In this document: piece by piece, positions 4,961-5,642 of the stretch
Position numbering within the stretch: position 1 is the first letter of the stretch
How the letters are laid out: each line of letters starts with the position of its first letter
Assembly (NCBI GenBank): GCA_903868845.1
Contig: CAIPWS010000072.1
Span: forward strand, 1-5,642
Source of the DNA: an uncultured bacterium
Lineage (GTDB): Bacteria > Patescibacteriota > Minisyncoccia > Phycocordibacterales > PALSA-1337
Reading direction: 5' to 3'
DNA length: 5,642 bases
Position numbers and translations under genes: made by a program
The notes under the pieces: generated by a model
Told to the model about the DNA's origin: nothing
Seen by the model: the letters and a program-made list of their open reading frames with translations, nothing else
Databases searched by the model: none

Positions 4961-4987
4961 ATTATAACTAATACGTATAATTGTCAA
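4961..4987 (-). promoter_or_regulatory. Strong promoter of orphan C
   Basis: Perfect TTGACA (4982-4987) and perfect TATAAT (4961-4966) on the minus strand, with a 15-base spacer that is shorter than the usual 17. An 8-bp palindrome, ATACGTAT (4971-4978), lies between the boxes and could be an operator. The region is shared with the divergent hppA promoter. Confidence 0.7.
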
Positions 4988-5013
4988 CCCCCTTACATTT
5001 ACCCCTATTTCTC

Positions 5014-5022
5014 TGCTATATT
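5014..5022 (+). promoter_or_regulatory. Candidate extended -10 promoter of hppA
   Basis: TGCTATATT is an extended -10, with only a weak -35 (TTACAT at 4993-4998, 18-base spacer). The predicted start near 5029 gives a leader of about 70 bases, similar in length to that of nusA. A second box, TGCTATAAA (4948-4956), could be an additional upstream start. Confidence 0.45.
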
Positions 5023-5097
5023 GTCGTTCTATAGACGTTATTTATTATCAATATTAATGCGCTTGAGCCATGTGCCTTGCGCCTTTATCAAATCATC

Positions 5098-5642
5098 ATG
5101 TCAACATATATCTGGTTCGCACTTATTTGTTCAGTAATCGCTATCGCTTACGGTGCTTTCTTGGCCGCTTCTATCATGAAGAAGCCTACAGGTAACGATC
5201 GTATGCGCGAGATCGCGGCAGCTATCCAAGCTGGAGCAAAAGCTTATCTCAACCGCCAATACAGAACTATCGCTGTTATCGCAGTGATACTCTTCTTCGT
5301 ACTTTGGTGGAAACTTGGCATAGTGCTCGCCATCGGTTTCTTGGTTGGTGCTATCCTCTCAGCACTTGCTGGCTATATCGGTATGAATGTCTCTGTTCGT
5401 TCAAACATTCGTACTACTGAAGCTGCTAAGCACGGTCTACAGAATGCCCTTTCTCTCGCTTTCAATGGCGGCTCCGTCACCGGACTCATGGTTGTCGGCC
5501 TTGCTCTTCTTGGTGTCACGGCTTTCTACGCTATCACTCAAGATGTGAGCTCACTTATCGGTCTCGCCTTCGGTGCCTCTCTTATTTCTATATTCGCTCG
5601 TCTTGGTGGAGGTATATTTACCAAGGCTGCTGATGTCGGTAC
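5098..5642 (+). CDS. hppA: Membrane-bound ion-pumping pyrophosphatase (partial, runs off the right edge)
   Basis: HppA is a homodimeric integral membrane enzyme that hydrolyses pyrophosphate and pumps H+ (or Na+) across the membrane, recovering energy from biosynthetic pyrophosphate. The first 181 codons are present. A first membrane helix lies at about residues 3-25. The segment [20 protein letters not shown] (32-51) is typical of the family, followed by two or more helices (about 56-100). A conserved block [15 protein letters not shown] (92-106) precedes [19 protein letters not shown], and the visible end is [20 protein letters not shown] and FTKAADVG. The catalytic DxxxD pyrophosphate-binding motifs and the residue that decides K+ dependence lie beyond the window, so subtype and ion cannot be told. 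The start ATG at 5098 has no Shine-Dalgarno. In a cell with little energy metabolism this pump would be an important ion-gradient source (inference). Confidence 0.95.
   Translation, partial: MSTYIWFALICSVIAIAYGAFLAASIMKKPTGNDRMREIAAAIQAGAKAYLNRQYRTIAVIAVILFFVLWWKLGIVLAIGFLVGAILSALAGYIGMNVSVRSNIRTTEAAKHGLQNALSLAFNGGSVTGLMVVGLALLGVTAFYAITQDVSSLIGLAFGASLISIFARLGGGIFTKAADVG

Overview
The window looks like a piece of chromosome from a candidate-phyla-radiation (Patescibacteria, probably Parcubacteria-like) bacterium. This is inferred from three things: the form of NusA (an 'MFDLK' N-terminus and no C-terminal acidic repeats), the pairing of a PilB/GspE-type ATPase with a membrane pyrophosphatase, and conserved genes that start without any Shine-Dalgarno sequence. 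No rRNA gene or other taxonomic marker is present, so the assignment is moderate.

Layout from left to right. The minus-strand N-terminal part of a type IV pilus/type II secretion ATPase occupies 1-485. Two unrecognised minus-strand genes follow: orphan A (623-1270, 215 aa) and orphan B (1460-1918, 152 aa). Orphan B's promoter lies back to back with that of plus-strand nusA (2135-3328, complete). nusA converges on a minus-strand DinD-family gene (3341-4186), with 12 bp between the two stop codons. A third unrecognised minus-strand gene, orphan C (4424-4867, 147 aa), follows. Its promoter is divergent from that of hppA, the membrane proton/sodium-pumping pyrophosphatase, which starts at 5098 and runs off the right edge.

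The conserved genes serve transcription (NusA), ion pumping (HppA) and pilus assembly or DNA uptake (PilB-like). They do not form one operon. Almost every gene appears to be its own transcription unit, with its own promoter and in several cases a hairpin terminator. The striking contrast is between two classes. The conserved genes and the DinD-like gene lack Shine-Dalgarno sites. The three orphans each have a recognisable promoter and a purine-rich ribosome binding site, and A and C have clear downstream terminators (B's terminator is also clear and abuts A's promoter). Orphan A is preceded by a 12-codon leader ORF with a strong ribosome site whose stop overlaps A's start (ATGA). I could not assign a function to any orphan. 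They are the best candidates for something undescribed, but the evidence is architectural, not functional.

No tRNA, rRNA, CRISPR array, insertion sequence or integrase was seen.
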